Shown: one piece after another, positions 1 through 12,707 of the stretch
Numbering within the stretch: the first letter of the stretch is position 1
Layout: each line of letters begins with the position of its first letter
NCBI GenBank assembly: GCA_949752745.1
Contig: OX457026.1
Coordinates: 44,733,239-44,797,238 of the forward strand
DNA from: Protula sp. h YS-2021
Lineage: Eukaryota; Annelida; Polychaeta; Sabellida; Serpulidae
DNA: 64,000 nucleotides
Reading direction: 5' to 3'
Translations under genes and position numbers: made by a program
The notes under the pieces: model-generated
Told to the model about the DNA's origin: nothing
The model's input: the letters and a program-made list of their open reading frames with translations, nothing else
Databases searched by the model: none

Positions 1-880
1 ACCCTTTGCTACGAAATTCCATTTTCTTTTGCAGCACAACATATACCTTTAATTTGAGAAAAAAGAATACACATATGAAGAAAATTCAACCATAAAACAA
101 TTTTGCTACCGAAAGCTAAATTAAACTTAAGGATGAAAAAAATATGGAATACCATTTTTGCATTGATATATCTAAATAAATTGTAGATCTAAAAATATTG
201 TTTATATCCCTAAATATATTTTTAATCTCAAAAAATAAAATTTGTTGATAATCAGTTATTGGAGATATGAAAAATATTTGGTGATATCAATTGGAGATAT
301 GAAAAATATTTGGTGATATCAAAAATAATTTCATAGATATCTAAATGGGCCAGGGATCAAAAGTTCAATTCTTGGTAACAAAAATAAATGTTTGATAGCA
401 AAATCTCAATTGTCAGCTCACTAACTTATTTTCTTTTTGTTGACATCAAAAAATTATTTAGGTATCTTTTTCAGAATGAGACTTTTAATTTATATTTATA
501 TTTTTTTTGATAATTATTTTATATCAAAATATCAGAATCTATTTTTGATATCTAAAATTCAGAAGTAAATGTCTCTGAAAGAAAAAAATGACTGACACTC
601 GTATGCAGAATATTCCTTTTAAATTTGTACTACACATAAATGAAGCATTTCTTGAGCTCAAAAAATGTTTTGCTATTCTTAAAACCAAATTCATCACTAT
701 TAATGCCAAAATTCACAAATTGGGAGCAACTTTTAGATAACGATCAGGACAAAGAATTTATTTCAGTCGGGCTTTTTAAACGGGTTTAATAATGTAAAAG
801 TAAACACGGACCAAATTAAAAAAAAGTGAGGCAGCTAATAGCCGTGCTGCGGAAAGAAGCAAATTCAGGGATAAAGTGGA
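1..880. other. AT-rich intergenic stretch
   Basis: No gene is recognised here. The sequence is strongly AT-rich. It holds one perfect head-to-tail duplication of 32 bp (259-290 and 291-322). The short open frames near 816-1001 look like chance frames. Confidence 0.6.
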
Positions 881-892
881 GGATGAAACTGG

Positions 893-1290
893 ATGAAACA
901 GGATTCTGCAGTAGAAAGCAGCCATCGTGTCTTCGATCGCTTCGGTTCCGAAGTACGGCGGCGACTAATCCACGATTGGTATCAGCTCGATGGCCAGTCA
1001 CTCAACAGTTTCACTTCTCCCAACAAACCCACATTTACGTCCGTCGACGCAGCAGTAGCCTTGACGGGACAGGGCTCCTATGTGTGTAAGGTCGACCTAA
1101 AATCAGCTGATCGCCACGTCAGTCTCAGTCCGTTCTTGCTACTATCAACGGGCCTGAAGTCGACTTTCGAGGATTATTCGCACTACACATATACGATCGA
1201 CATGCACCTCCCGTTCGGGGCTTCCCTAAGCGTTAGAATCTTCCACTGTATAACCCAAAGTGTTTGCCGGATTACTCCATAAGCTCAGCT
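893..1290 (+). pseudogene. Reverse transcriptase fragment, DIRS/Ngaro-like
   Basis: The open frame reads through an RT-like block. LIHDW is followed by SVDAAV, then KVDLKSADRHVSLSP (the first catalytic Asp region, resembling KxDxKSAFR of tyrosine-recombinase retrotransposon RTs), then DMHLPFGASLS and IFH. This order of fingers and early palm motifs is characteristic of RTs from DIRS/Ngaro-type elements that are common in aquatic invertebrates. No YxDD box, RNase H or tyrosine recombinase follows; the frame stops near 1,282 and the next 250 bp give only weak, frame-shifted resemblance. I read it as a 5'- and 3'-truncated relic. It could instead be a fragment of another RT class. Confidence 0.5.
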
Positions 1291-1499
1291 GGATCAGCTC
1301 ATCCACGCCGCACGCCCCTTTCCATGCTGCATCATTGCGCTGACCACTGCGATCCGCGCTACAGCCTCGCAACGATCGCTTTGCAGATCCTGGTACGTGC
1401 AACTTCGCCATGGAGAAAGTCGTGGCCGAACCTGCTCTGCATATCGTTAGAGACACAGACACGGAAGTCGCGGGCGCCGCCCTGGTCTCCAAGAGATCA

Positions 1500-3520
1500 G
1501 CTGGATGTACTCAGTCACTGGATGTGCGTCGCCCAGCTCACAGCGCATGAACATCAAGGAGTTAACCTCTGTTTCCCTTGACATCACGCAACAGAGAGAC
1601 TCCCCCCCCCCCCACCCCCTCGCCCAGTTCGCATCCAGGTAATCTGCGCCTCCGTTGCCTTATTTACTTTTGCTACATTTTAAGGGCCAGATTTTCAAAA
1701 GAAAAGTAGACACCTTGTTTACTACGATTGATGTAACTCAAAAACACATTTAATGTGCAAATATATCAAAGATTTTCAACTGTTTGATAGAAGTATGACT
1801 GACTTGCAATTACTTTTAGTCATTTATATTTCGAAAGTGCCTCTCCAGGTCATAATTATCTGAGTAGTCAGTGGTCCTTAATCTCGAGATCATAATTAGG
1901 GAAGGAGACAGACACCCAAGGAAGTATAACATCAGAGGGAGTTCTTCACTTCGATGTCACATTGGGGAAGGAGGCTCTTTACCGTGTGGGTGAGGGGTAA
2001 TAAATGTTTACCAATTATTGTCCCATGTCTAAGCAAAAGGTGTGAGATCACTGGCAAATATGGTGGTGGGGCTCTTCACCCGAGGGAGCGGACATATTAC
2101 CGTTTACCGCATCGCATCGTGCGAATGCAATAAACTGTATGTGCAATAAGCGGAGGCATACAGACCGGTCAAACAGCGATGCTCTTGTTTCCCTCAGGGC
2201 GGGATATTTCTTCGTCATAATGATTCTGATCTGCCAACTGAAAATTATAATAATTGTACTCCTTCCTAGCACCCCTTCAGTGTAATAACGAGAATAGTAT
2301 TAAATTGCAACAGCCCAAGAAATATAATACTTGGCAGTGACTGAATTAATTTGAAAGTGATGCCGGTCTGTGCCACCTCATCCAAAATAGACACTGATGC
2401 GGATATTTGAGCCGTCATGAAGTGAAACAACGCTGCGACCAATGTGAGTACACCTCACCGACTACGCTGCGGACCGGAGAAGAACGGACCGGAATCGGAT
2501 AATGTATACTTAATTCTTTTGTTTAACTGTTAAAAGAAATGGATTTTTATTTCCCTGAAAGTGGATAAAGAAAATATTAGCTGTAAAACAGATGTGGCTT
2601 GTGCAGAAAGTGCTGAATAGTAGCCAGTCACTAACATTTTACGAAAAGTTTACATTCATGGCATATCAAACAGTAAAAAAGGTGGAGTAAACTGTATAGT
2701 TTCTTTGCCAGGTGTCTAATCTTCTATGTGTGTGTGTGTGGGGGGGGGGGGGGGAGTGGGAGAGGGAGAGGGGGCGGTAGTGGTTTGAAGCATATGTTCT
2801 GATTTTTTTAACTATTACCTATTATCTAACAGCTCAAATTTAAGTGTTTTAAAAAAATTGAAATACTATTAATTTCTTCCATAGGGAATACCGGTTTCAT
2901 GTTTATCAAAAACCTTTAACATCTCTACGCAATGTAAAATATCCATTATTTTTCAGATGCCTGTAAATAATTTCAGGCATCTAAATTATTCGTAGATTTG
3001 GAGACACAGCCGTATTCAAATAATTTTAGATGCCTCATATGTAATTAAAATATCTAGAATCTGAGTAAATCTCTTTAGAATTCACTTATGCACAGCTGTA
3101 TGCGCAGTAAACATTTAAGGCCGATCCAACGCTGATAAGGTTGCGACCGCCATCCGACCAAACAACATTAACTCTGCTGTGCTTTGGTTGCGATTAGTCG
3201 CGACCAAAGATCAATGTCTTACCAACGCCTTAGACTCAAAGTGGAACAGACGATGGTAAAGTAACGTTATTTATATGTTGCTTTTGGTCGCAACCTAAAC
3301 GAAAGTTTCTCCGACGTAAATCAACGTCTTTGGTGCAACTTTGACTATACATCGGACTCGCTACCCCTCCCCCCCCAAAAAAAAAAAAAACCAAAAAAAA
3401 TGAGAACGTCAAATATAAGAAATTTAAGAACGTGCAAGTTTTTCCACACCTACTTTTGAGAAATATTCATAGAAATCTGAAGAGTGACACCTACTGTATT
3501 GCGTGACCAGATGGCCCAAT
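1500..3520. other. Intergenic, no gene recognised
   Basis: Contains a C tract near 1,602-1,618 and a G-rich purine tract near 2,738-2,775. A short inverted pair of the word GATGCCTG/CAGGCATC lies near 2,956-2,980. The 74-aa frame on the minus strand at 2,048-2,272 shows no family feature. Nothing else is supportable. Confidence 0.5.
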
Positions 3521-3524
3521 GGTG

Positions 3525-3700
3525 GGGGCACCATGACGGAGGGGTGACCACACTATGACGGAGGGATGACCACATTATAGCGGAGGGATGACCACGCAAT
3601 GGTTGTGGCTGCCAAGATGGCGATTCTAGACTATGACGGAGGTGTGACTACACTATGATTGTGGCTGCCAAGGTGGCGATTCTAGATTAATATTTCCACA
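3525..3700. repeat. Short tandem repeat, ACTATGACGGAGGG units
   Basis: Degenerate head-to-tail copies of a unit containing ACTATGACGGAGGG and TGACCACA run from about 3,530. A longer duplicated word (TGGCTGCCAAGATGGCGATT and a near copy) appears at about 3,605 and 3,664. It is a local minisatellite with no coding meaning. Confidence 0.6.
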
Positions 3701-5540
3701 AAGTCTATACAACATCGCTTTCCCGACGTCTATACTGCGTTGTCTGACTTGATAAACTTCGAAATTCTATCTAAGGTAGGAAAGCAGACGTTGTTTCGAC
3801 TTCTAAAGAACCACAAACAACCAAAACATGATCCGAAATCGGATGTGATGTCTATCCAACGTTCATCTAACGTCGCAATGTTTACTGGGGGCAATCCTTA
3901 CATACCGTTAGGGAGCGACCTCGAAGGGGCTAAAGGCCAAAAATTTGATTCTTCACGTATAGATTGACGTATTACTTCGACTGTATGCCTCCCTTCAGTT
4001 ATATTTTGTCTTATTTTTATAGTTTATAACGAGCTGTTTTACTCCCTGCACATGCTTGGTGCTCGGCGGTATGAGTTATGCGCCTAGTGTGGACTCTCGC
4101 TGGCCCTGTTTTTGCTAGTCAATTTTAAAAATATGCTTGGTTGGGTAAGTTTGGCTTAGTTGAAAAAGGTGATAAATGTGAACACTGTAACTTTAGTCAG
4201 TAACTAACCCAATTTTCGCTTCGTTGTCCAAGGCGGAAAGCGGGAGAAAAACAGAGGAAAAACTGATATCTGGAAAGCAAGTTCAAAAAGAAGGCGGGGT
4301 GCAATACGTGTTCGAAAATACCGCACTTTTCGTTTTTTCTTTCATTGTTTCACGCACGGCGTACTAGTACATAATAAATTTGAAAACCTTTAACTTGTTG
4401 CGTGAGGGACCGGCCTTTTTTCAACAAGCACTCCCTATCCCACCCCTTAGCTATTTGCGGAATGCGCTTTTCAGATTTTTGTGTTTAGCCATATCGTTAA
4501 TTAACGTTTTATAGTAAGAATTTGAACAGTTATATCAGAAACTTAATTTGTGATATCATTAATTCAGTTTTGGATATACCTATCTGTGACAGTTTTACGA
4601 TCCAATTCTTTCACTTATGTGGCCGTTACAGGTTCGATCTTTCAGCGTTTGCTCCACAGTGAGGTTGAGCAGCGTCGCTGGTGATTAATACTCGGACTGG
4701 TAACCGCTACAGCAGCAGAGAACGAATGGCGAGGATTTCGTCCAGCAGACTTCACCAGCTTGGTTCCCACATGTAAGCATCAGCAATAACTGCCGGAGCA
4801 GCTCCATTTTAGAAGTGGGAGGGGAGCAGTTTGGCGATCAAGCCCCTTCACAAAACCAGCGCGGCACCGACCCTCGGGGAAGGTTTAGAACCTTTGCCTA
4901 TGACAGTCATTGATAGTAGTTCCAAAATATCACTCAATGACGACTGGCGTGTAAAAAAAATACAAGGATTGGACAAGGGGTCAAAGGTATCGCTAATTAA
5001 TGTCAACATTAACTCCGCAATGAAGGAAGATTTTAAAACTTGTGCCGTGACGACAGGTCGTACTTATTGTCTCAATGCGCCTGGCAACATTTTATAGTGC
5101 ACAAATGATAAATTAATCACATTAAAAATCTTTCAATGCACTTAATTATTTTTAATGCATTTCAACATATATTGATTTATTTATAATCAATAATAATAAT
5201 AACTAAATAAGATATCAAGTTTGAAAACAGCGTTCCACCCCCCCCCCCCTCCCAGCATTTCATACTTTTTACATTTTACATGTTACGACAGAAACTCAAG
5301 ACTAGAGCCGCACCTCGCTTCTTCTGAGCCAGTCTAAACTTCTAATGGATTAATGTGAATGATAAAAAAAACAAGAAAACTGCTGAAATCAGAAACATCC
5401 TATAAAAGCGATTTATTTGAAAGAATATCAGAGAAAAATAAAAGTAACTTGAAAGATCACTTAAGTTTGACAATTCAAAAAGTTTATTTTCTCTGAATCT
5501 AAATCTGCATTTTCCCGAACCGTGCCAAAAAAGGTTGTAG
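3700..5540. other. Intergenic, no gene recognised
   Basis: Two short open frames (3,740-3,967 and 4,831-5,097, both +) have balanced composition, but no motif, repeat or flanking splice structure that I can tie to a family. A C tract occurs at 5,237-5,250. Confidence 0.4.
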
Positions 5541-6270
5541 GACAAAATGGCAACGGACAAAATGGCAAGGGATATAATGGCAACGGACATAATGGCAAGC
5601 GGATATAATGGCAACGGACATAATAGCAAGCGGGCATAATGGCAAGCGGACATAATGGCAAAGTGCCAGGGCAGACAAAATGGCAACTGAAATAAAAAAG
5701 ACGATATTTCAACTGAACTTTTTATTCAACGCAATGGCATTTAATGACTTCATAAATAAACATAATTGAATTCATTGTAATGCATCTATTTAGATAGTCA
5801 CTTAACCAATCAGTTCACAGTTCTCATTTACTGCTGTGGAACATTTCCCCGAGGTTTTCCCCGAATGTTGTGGCCTGCTCAAGTAGAAACGTAGGGAACG
5901 CAGGATGACTGCCCCACCGGCGCACTGCCCCACCGGGAACCTTCACTATTATTTTTCATCTATCTGGATAGTTTTACTTTTATGAGACTTGAAACAAACC
6001 CGTTAACTTATCAATCAGTCCTCTGATCAATCAACTCGTCGATTGAATACAAAAATTAGGAAGGCTATAATGCGGTTAATCGAACATTTTTTCATTCATT
6101 TTTATTTCATTTTTTCTTAAGTTGCCATTTTGTCCGCTTTGCCACTTTGCCATTATGTCCGCTTGCCATTATGCCCGCTTGCCATTATGTCCGTTGCCAT
6201 TATGTCCGCTTGCCATTTTGTCCGTTGCCATTATGTCCGCTGCCATTATGTCCGTTGCCATTTTGTCCGT
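5540..6270. mobile_element. Foldback (FB-like) element with tandem-repeat arms
   Basis: The left arm (about 5,540-5,692) is a run of roughly 14-16-bp units such as GGACATAATGGCAAGC. The right arm (about 6,120-6,270) is the same unit reverse-complemented (GCCATTATGTCCG). Long inverted arms built from short direct repeats around an unrelated core of about 430 bp define foldback elements. The core has no transposase frame, so the copy is non-autonomous. The proline, cysteine and leucine-rich open frames over the arms are repeat translations and not genes. A 3-bp GTA may flank both sides, but this is too short to count as a target duplication. Confidence 0.75.
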
Positions 6271-6500
6271 ACCCCCCAAAAAAGGAGAGAGAGGGAGGGA
6301 GTTAACAATCGACGAAAGTAATACAGAAGACTTTACGGGCCATTACAGGATTTCTAAATTACAACGGTTGGATAAGCCGAATAACTAGCTATAGATCTGT
6401 ATGTTTTTGACAATTCTAACTTTAACCTAGACAGTTTTCGCGACAGAGTAGCGGAAATTACACTTGCGGCCACAGAAAATACTACTCTGTACTCTTAAAA
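6271..6500. other. Short intergenic spacer
   Basis: No gene or repeat recognised between the foldback element and the dispersed repeat that follows. Confidence 0.5.
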
Positions 6501-6920
6501 TTCAGAATTGATCATGAATCAGCAGATCATGGCCACTAAGGTACCTCTTACATATGGCCTTTTAGGTCCAAAGGGTCGAAAATAAGCACAGAGTCGCTCC
6601 ATCTCTAACCGTTTTCGAGCTAATGGTCAACCTTTGGTTTCTGATATTGACCACGAACAAGGAGGACAAGGTCACCGAGGTACCTTTTACGGGCCGTCTC
6701 TTAGGTCGAAAGGATTGAAAATGAGTTCAAAGTCGTTCTATCTGTAACCGATTTCGAGATATTGCTCAGTATTTGGCATTTGGCATTGACCATGATCGAG
6801 AGGTCAAGGTCACCGAGGTACCTCTTACATAGCATCTTTTGAGCCGTGTTTTTACCTTGATCATGACTCAGAAAGTCAAGGTCACCGAGGTACCTCGTAC
6901 GTGACATCTTTTGAGCCGGT
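6500..6920. repeat. Dispersed tandem repeat, about 130-170-bp unit (locus 1)
   Basis: The unit contains GGTCAAGGTCACCGAGGTAC, then TCTTTTAGGTC, AAAGGATTGAAAATGAG, TCTAACCGTTTTCGAGAT and TGACCATGA in the same order. At least three partial units lie here, at decreasing spacing towards 6,920. The same family recurs at 7,875-8,075 and 55,240-55,395, so it is a genome-wide repeat, not a local duplication. Confidence 0.75.
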
Positions 6921-7870
6921 AACAGGTGTGGTATGCACAGATGCGCCCTTTTGCTATATATCCCTTTACAACGAGAGAGGGGTTCTCAAACATGGAGGAG
7001 GCAACTGTGCATAGGGAAAATATGTAGGGAAATGCAAAATCCTTTAAATAAACTGGAGCACACCATCACCATTGGGGGTTAATAAGCCTTTTTATCCAAT
7101 GATCTTTCATAGGGGGTAAGTATGAGTAAAGTTCTACCACTAGCTTTTTACTTATCGGGCTATTTTAAAGTTTTCTTAAGTTCTGTTTGCATGAATAACT
7201 GAACATCAAACAAGCCTTGATCCCTTTCAAGAGGAACATCATATTGTATGATCTAATGGATTGATTAATGGATTCACAACCAGTAAAGATCTCAGGTGTT
7301 CGTACAGGCTAGTAACGTTTTTAATACTGAGATTAAAAAGATCACACGGATTACAGATCTCAGTGAATTGCATGACAATTAGTTTCAAAATTTTCGAGTC
7401 CAAATTGAATTGCAATTTATGACCCTGTCAATCACACATTCTGCCAATCTCACAGGGATTATTGCTATCCAATTGGAAATTAAAAAATACTCATTCCTGA
7501 AATAGATCACTGATCTGCTATTTAAACTTACATTCACATACATTCGGTATTATTTGTTACGTATATTTTATTTTTACTTTTTACACGTTTTCTACTTGTG
7601 TTTCCCCACTAATTTTTTGTTATAATGTTATTTCTGTTACACAGTCCTTAGAAATGTGGTACATTTTCATATAATATGTTTATATAAAACAAAGAGCGTG
7701 ATGTTTTCATTTGTTTGTATAAGAATTAACTTTTGCTGACAGTAAAGGTTTACTCAATGCAAACATGCCACAAACATGAAAGAAATGAGGCGCATTCTTA
7801 GAGGGGACTCAGTCGTGCGTACATGAGTTGCATGCACGATTGCGCGGGATCAACTGTGCATGAGGCTCAA
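6921..7870. other. Intergenic, no gene recognised
   Basis: AT-rich; no coding frame or repeat structure that I can support. Confidence 0.5.
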
Positions 7871-8075
7871 TCGTGCATCCCGGTTGGTCGAAAATAAGCT
7901 CAGTCATTCTTCCTCTAACCGTTTTCGAGATGATAATCAACTTCCGGTTTCCGGTTTTTGACCATGACCAAAGAGGTCAAAGTCACCGAGGTAACTTTTA
8001 CATAGCGTCTTTTAAGCCTAAAGGATCGAAAATAAGCTCAAAATCGCTCCATCTCTAACAGTTTTCGAGATAATG
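7870..8075. repeat. Dispersed repeat (locus 2)
   Basis: Second locus of the family at 6,500-6,920. It contains GGTCGAAAATAAGCTCAG, CTCTAACCGTTTTCGAGAT, GGTTTTTGACCATGACC and AAAGTCACCGAGGTAAC, then the start of another unit with AAAGGATCGAAAATAAGC. The 61-aa open frame across it is repeat-derived. Confidence 0.75.
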
Positions 8076-10571
<2,496 letters not shown>

Positions 10572-10577
10572 ATAAAA
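10572..10577. repeat. Target-site duplication, left (ATAAAA)
   Basis: The 6 bp immediately outside the left terminus are identical to 21,074-21,079 outside the right terminus. Six-bp duplications are the established signature of Polinton integrase. Confidence 0.92.
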
Positions 10578-10603
10578 AGTAGGGGGAAAACAAGGATTCC
10601 AGA

Positions 10604-10619
10604 ACAGGAAGTGACGTCA
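10604..10619 (+). promoter_or_regulatory. ETS-CRE composite site, left TIR
   Basis: CAGGAAGTGACGTCA sits here, with the palindromic CRE core TGACGTCA at 10,612-10,619 starting 34 bp from the element end. GGAAGT joined to a CRE is a known ETS/CREB composite arrangement in animal promoters, and ATF-type TGACGT motifs are also present in adenovirus ITRs. Binding here is inference. Confidence 0.6.
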
Positions 10620-10628
10620 TCCCCCCGG

Positions 10629-10825
10629 CGGCAGTCGGGACAGACCTTATGGTAAAAAGTGTGGACCTCCCCCCCAGGACATACTATGTACCGAATCCCC
10701 CCCAGGACATACTATGTACCGACCCCCCCCCCAGGACATACTATGTACCGACCCCCCTCCCCCAGGCGGCAGTCGGGACAGACCCTCCCCCCAGCCGGCA
10801 GTCGGGACAGACCCACCCCCCTAGG
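10629..10825 (+). repeat. Subterminal repeat array, left
   Basis: Two motifs are interleaved. GGCAGTCGGGACAGACC occurs three times (from about 10,630, 10,767 and 10,797). CCAGGACATACTATGTACC occurs three times (from about 10,674, 10,702 and 10,731), each separated by C tracts; its core ACATA-C-TATGT is a one-base-spaced inverted repeat. The second motif is absent from the right terminus. Confidence 0.85.
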
Positions 10826-10884
10826 CGAGCAACATTATGCCAAGTCAGCAACATTCTGTCAAGCCAGCAACCTTCTGTCAAGTC

Positions 10885-10975
10885 AGCATAAGTTACACAC
10901 CACAATTTGATCACATCAGAGTGGTATATAAGGGATGAGCTCAATCCAACAACAGTGACAGTCATATCGGTAAGT
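10885..10975 (+). promoter_or_regulatory. Additional TATA promoter with splice-donor-like site
   Basis: AGTTACACACCACAATTTG, ACATCAGAGTGG and TATATAAG (TATA at 10,925-10,930) repeat the layout of the gene A promoter. GGTAAGTGG at 10,969-10,977 fits a splice donor about 40 bp downstream. A pyrimidine-rich stretch ending in GCAG just before the ATG at 11,746 could be the acceptor. Splicing is inference. Confidence 0.4.
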
Positions 10976-11177
10976 GGAAGTCATTGAAACTTTGTAAACA
11001 AAAGTGAAAAACTTAGATAACTTTCGTTATACTTAGTCGATTTGCATGAAAATTTCACTGTTAAATGCAGTTATTTCCTGTGTTATTTCGCGGATGAATA
11101 CCATTTGACTTCACCGCTAGATGTCTCTGCTGTGCAGCTGTACAACTGCAGGTGAGACATTCAAGGGAGTAAAATTC

Positions 11178-11190
11178 TGCTGAGTCAGCA
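11178..11190 (+). promoter_or_regulatory. Perfect T-MARE (Maf/AP-1 type) site, left
   Basis: TGCTGAGTCAGCA is exactly the 13-bp palindromic T-type Maf recognition element with a TRE core. It lies 66 bp upstream of the gene A TATA box. Confidence 0.6.
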
Positions 11191-11240
11191 ATGTTAACAA
11201 GCTGGAACAAGTTACACATCATATTTTTATTACATCAAAG

Positions 11241-11250
11241 TGGTATAAAT
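11241..11250 (+). promoter_or_regulatory. TATA box of gene A
   Basis: GTGGTATAAAT ends 28 bp before the ATG at 11,278. The same GTGGTATAwA word is used at 10,922 and, on the minus strand, at 20,627-20,639. Confidence 0.6.
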
Positions 11251-11277
11251 ACATGTGTGACGAGAAAATCATTCACA

Positions 11278-11706
11278 ATGTCAACTTTGCTTCTTCATCG
11301 ATGTGTAGAGACCATGGATGACGTCTTCAAAGTGAATTATGCTGACTATGTGTTTTCAAAGCTTCCTGCTTTTGAATCGGATTGGATGTTACAAGTGAAG
11401 AATTTATATCAGCATTGGAAAGCTGTTGGAAAGACCTTTCCAAGAGATCGTTTCATCCGCTCATTTCTACGTGAATGTGAAGAACTGCATTTGCCATTAA
11501 CTTACGACATTGATTTAGCATTTATCAACGCGAATAGAATTTGGGCAGTTGAGCTCATGTTAGTTGTGGCTGCAAGAATCATTTTACATTATGATGATGA
11601 CATTCCATTGTCGACGAATGCATCCGAACTTGTCCGATTCAACCATGGACGAGTTGAAGTGAATTCAAAACTTTGCAAGATGTTTGCTGGGTATATTTGG
11701 GTATAA
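11278..11706 (+). CDS. Gene A, unknown Polinton accessory protein (family ABC)
   Basis: Intact frame of 142 aa when started at the ATG at 11,278, which follows its TATA box; the open frame extends further upstream but over the promoter. The function is unknown. Residues 13-25 contain DDVFKVNYADYVF, and the pattern FKxx[YF]xDY followed by W, a charged RxxF..E segment and an acidic D-[IV]-D..A patch recurs in genes B and C of this element. Decayed relatives of A itself lie at 25,622-26,032 (P2) and 53,231-53,630 (P4), both directly upstream of integrase, so A is a standing gene of this Polinton lineage. There is no signal peptide or membrane segment; the predicted fold is helical and soluble. 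It is possibly a DNA-binding or virion-associated protein, but I have no evidence for either. Confidence 0.75.
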   Translation: MSTLLLHRCVETMDDVFKVNYADYVFSKLPAFESDWMLQVKNLYQHWKAVGKTFPRDRFIRSFLRECEELHLPLTYDIDLAFINANRIWAVELMLVVAARIILHYDDDIPLSTNASELVRFNHGRVEVNSKLCKMFAGYIWV

Positions 11707-11709
11707 AAG
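11702..11709 (+). promoter_or_regulatory. TATA box of the PC4-like zinc-ribbon gene
   Basis: TATAAAAG lies 37 bp before the ATG at 11,746 and overlaps the stop of gene A. Confidence 0.6.
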
Positions 11710-11745
11710 GGAGTGGACTCACAGGTATCATTTCATTGTGCAGCC

Positions 11746-12363
11746 ATGGAGAACAAGACAAGCAGCTTTAAAATTAGTGCTAACTTAACCATTACTGTGG
11801 AGCATGGAGAATTTGGACCATTTCTTCGCATCACACGTGGAGAGAGATGGTGTGCTTATTCACCATCTTTGTGGAAGATTATATGTCAAAGCTTGAAAAA
11901 TCTACGTGACATTGGCTTCAAACTGTACTTAACAGAAACGAAGTGGCTTGAAGTCATTTCATACTTGGATATGCGTTATGTGAATTTTGTGCATACATCA
12001 CGGTTTCAAGGGAAAGAATACACATATCACATCAACATGAATGATGGTGAATGGGAGACATTGCTTCAGGAGATGGATAACATTAACTCAGCCCTATGTA
12101 CGGAATGTCATGTCATAACTCCTATCAAGCTGCAAAAGGATGGTCGAATGCTTGTGTCAAAACTATCCAAGAAAAGGCTGGCTGAATTTCAATTGGAGAA
12201 CATGAATGTGCAAAATCAACTTGGACTTACCTGTGACTATTGTGGTGTTTGTGGATATGTGGAGGATTATGATTGCCACTGTCACAAGTACAATTGCAAG
12301 ATGTGCGAACCAAACAACTTCTGCAGCAAGTGTGGAGTACTTAAAGTCTGTGAAGCAAAGTAA
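11746..12363 (+). CDS. PC4-like protein with C-terminal zinc ribbon
   Basis: 205 aa from the ATG at 11,746, chosen because it follows the TATA box and CAGCC context; the frame also opens earlier on a GTG. The N-terminal two thirds hold PC4/Sub1-like strand-strand-helix segments: LTITVEHGEFGPFLRIT with a following helix, then YVNFVHTSRFQGKEYTYHI before NMNDGEWETLLQEM, which matches the lysine-rich strand and EW..L helix layout of PC4-fold proteins. The C terminus is a Cys/His cluster (CDYCG, CHCHKYNCKMC, CSKCG) typical of a zinc ribbon. PC4 proteins bind single-stranded DNA and act in transcription or replication, so a replication or late-transcription role is plausible. A relative with one in-frame stop lies at 24,877-25,264. 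The PC4 assignment rests on pattern and on likeness to the clearer PC4 gene at 16,476. Confidence 0.7.
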   Translation: MENKTSSFKISANLTITVEHGEFGPFLRITRGERWCAYSPSLWKIICQSLKNLRDIGFKLYLTETKWLEVISYLDMRYVNFVHTSRFQGKEYTYHINMNDGEWETLLQEMDNINSALCTECHVITPIKLQKDGRMLVSKLSKKRLAEFQLENMNVQNQLGLTCDYCGVCGYVEDYDCHCHKYNCKMCEPNNFCSKCGVLKVCEAK

Positions 12364-12386
12364 AAGTCATAAGACACTGAAACAAG

Positions 12387-12689
12387 ATGGACGCATGTTT
12401 TAAAAAGGCTTATGTTGACTTGATGATTGCTAAACTTGTCTGCTGTGGCACTCCAGACTATCAACTTTGTCATTTAGACGCTTTTTGGGATGTTTTGCAT
12501 CATAGTCTTGATGTGATTGAACTACATTCAAGATTTCTTGGAGAATGTCATAAAAGTGGAATAGAAGATTCTGACTTTGACTTTGATTCTGCGCTTTATT
12601 CTGCCCGCACTGATGTGGAAGTATATTTCACCGTGGTTGATTATTTGAGAGATTGCTGCAAAGAAGAAGAAACCGACATGTCAGAATAA
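12387..12689 (+). CDS. Gene B, unknown accessory protein (family ABC)
   Basis: 100 aa, intact, starting 24 bp after the zinc-ribbon gene. It opens MDACFKKAYVDLMIAKL, the same FKxx[YF]VD head as genes A and C. This is followed by QLCHLDAFWDV (matching QLKHFDIYWEL in gene C), then RFLGEC and an acidic run DSDFDFDSALYSAR before a leucine-rich end. A decayed copy with an internal deletion is at 25,405-25,617 in P2. The function is unknown; the acidic centre and helical prediction suggest a protein-protein interaction role. The tight 18-24-bp spacing on both sides suggests co-transcription with its neighbours or very short promoters. Confidence 0.72.
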   Translation: MDACFKKAYVDLMIAKLVCCGTPDYQLCHLDAFWDVLHHSLDVIELHSRFLGECHKSGIEDSDFDFDSALYSARTDVEVYFTVVDYLRDCCKEEETDMSE

Positions 12690-12707
12690 AACAGAAACAA
12701 AGTCAAC

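Larger units (their letters stand above)
10578..11255 (+). repeat. Left terminal inverted repeat of E1
   Basis: Three blocks match the right end in reverse complement: 10,578-10,622 (to 21,029-21,073), the subterminal repeat array at 10,629-10,822, and about 11,060-11,250 (to about 20,690-20,880), with resemblance fading through the TATA box. Relative to the right end this TIR carries about 235 extra bp (10,826-11,060), which hold an additional promoter-like segment. Confidence 0.85.

Noticed and set aside
1226..1581. Opposed 88-aa and 105-aa frames after the RT fragment as genes
   Set aside because: They overlap on opposite strands and carry no motif; probably decayed retrotransposon sequence.
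5342..6388. Pro/Cys/Leu-rich small proteins at both arms of the foldback element
   Set aside because: Each is a frame through short tandem repeats; the same peptide appears in several frames, as expected for repeat DNA.
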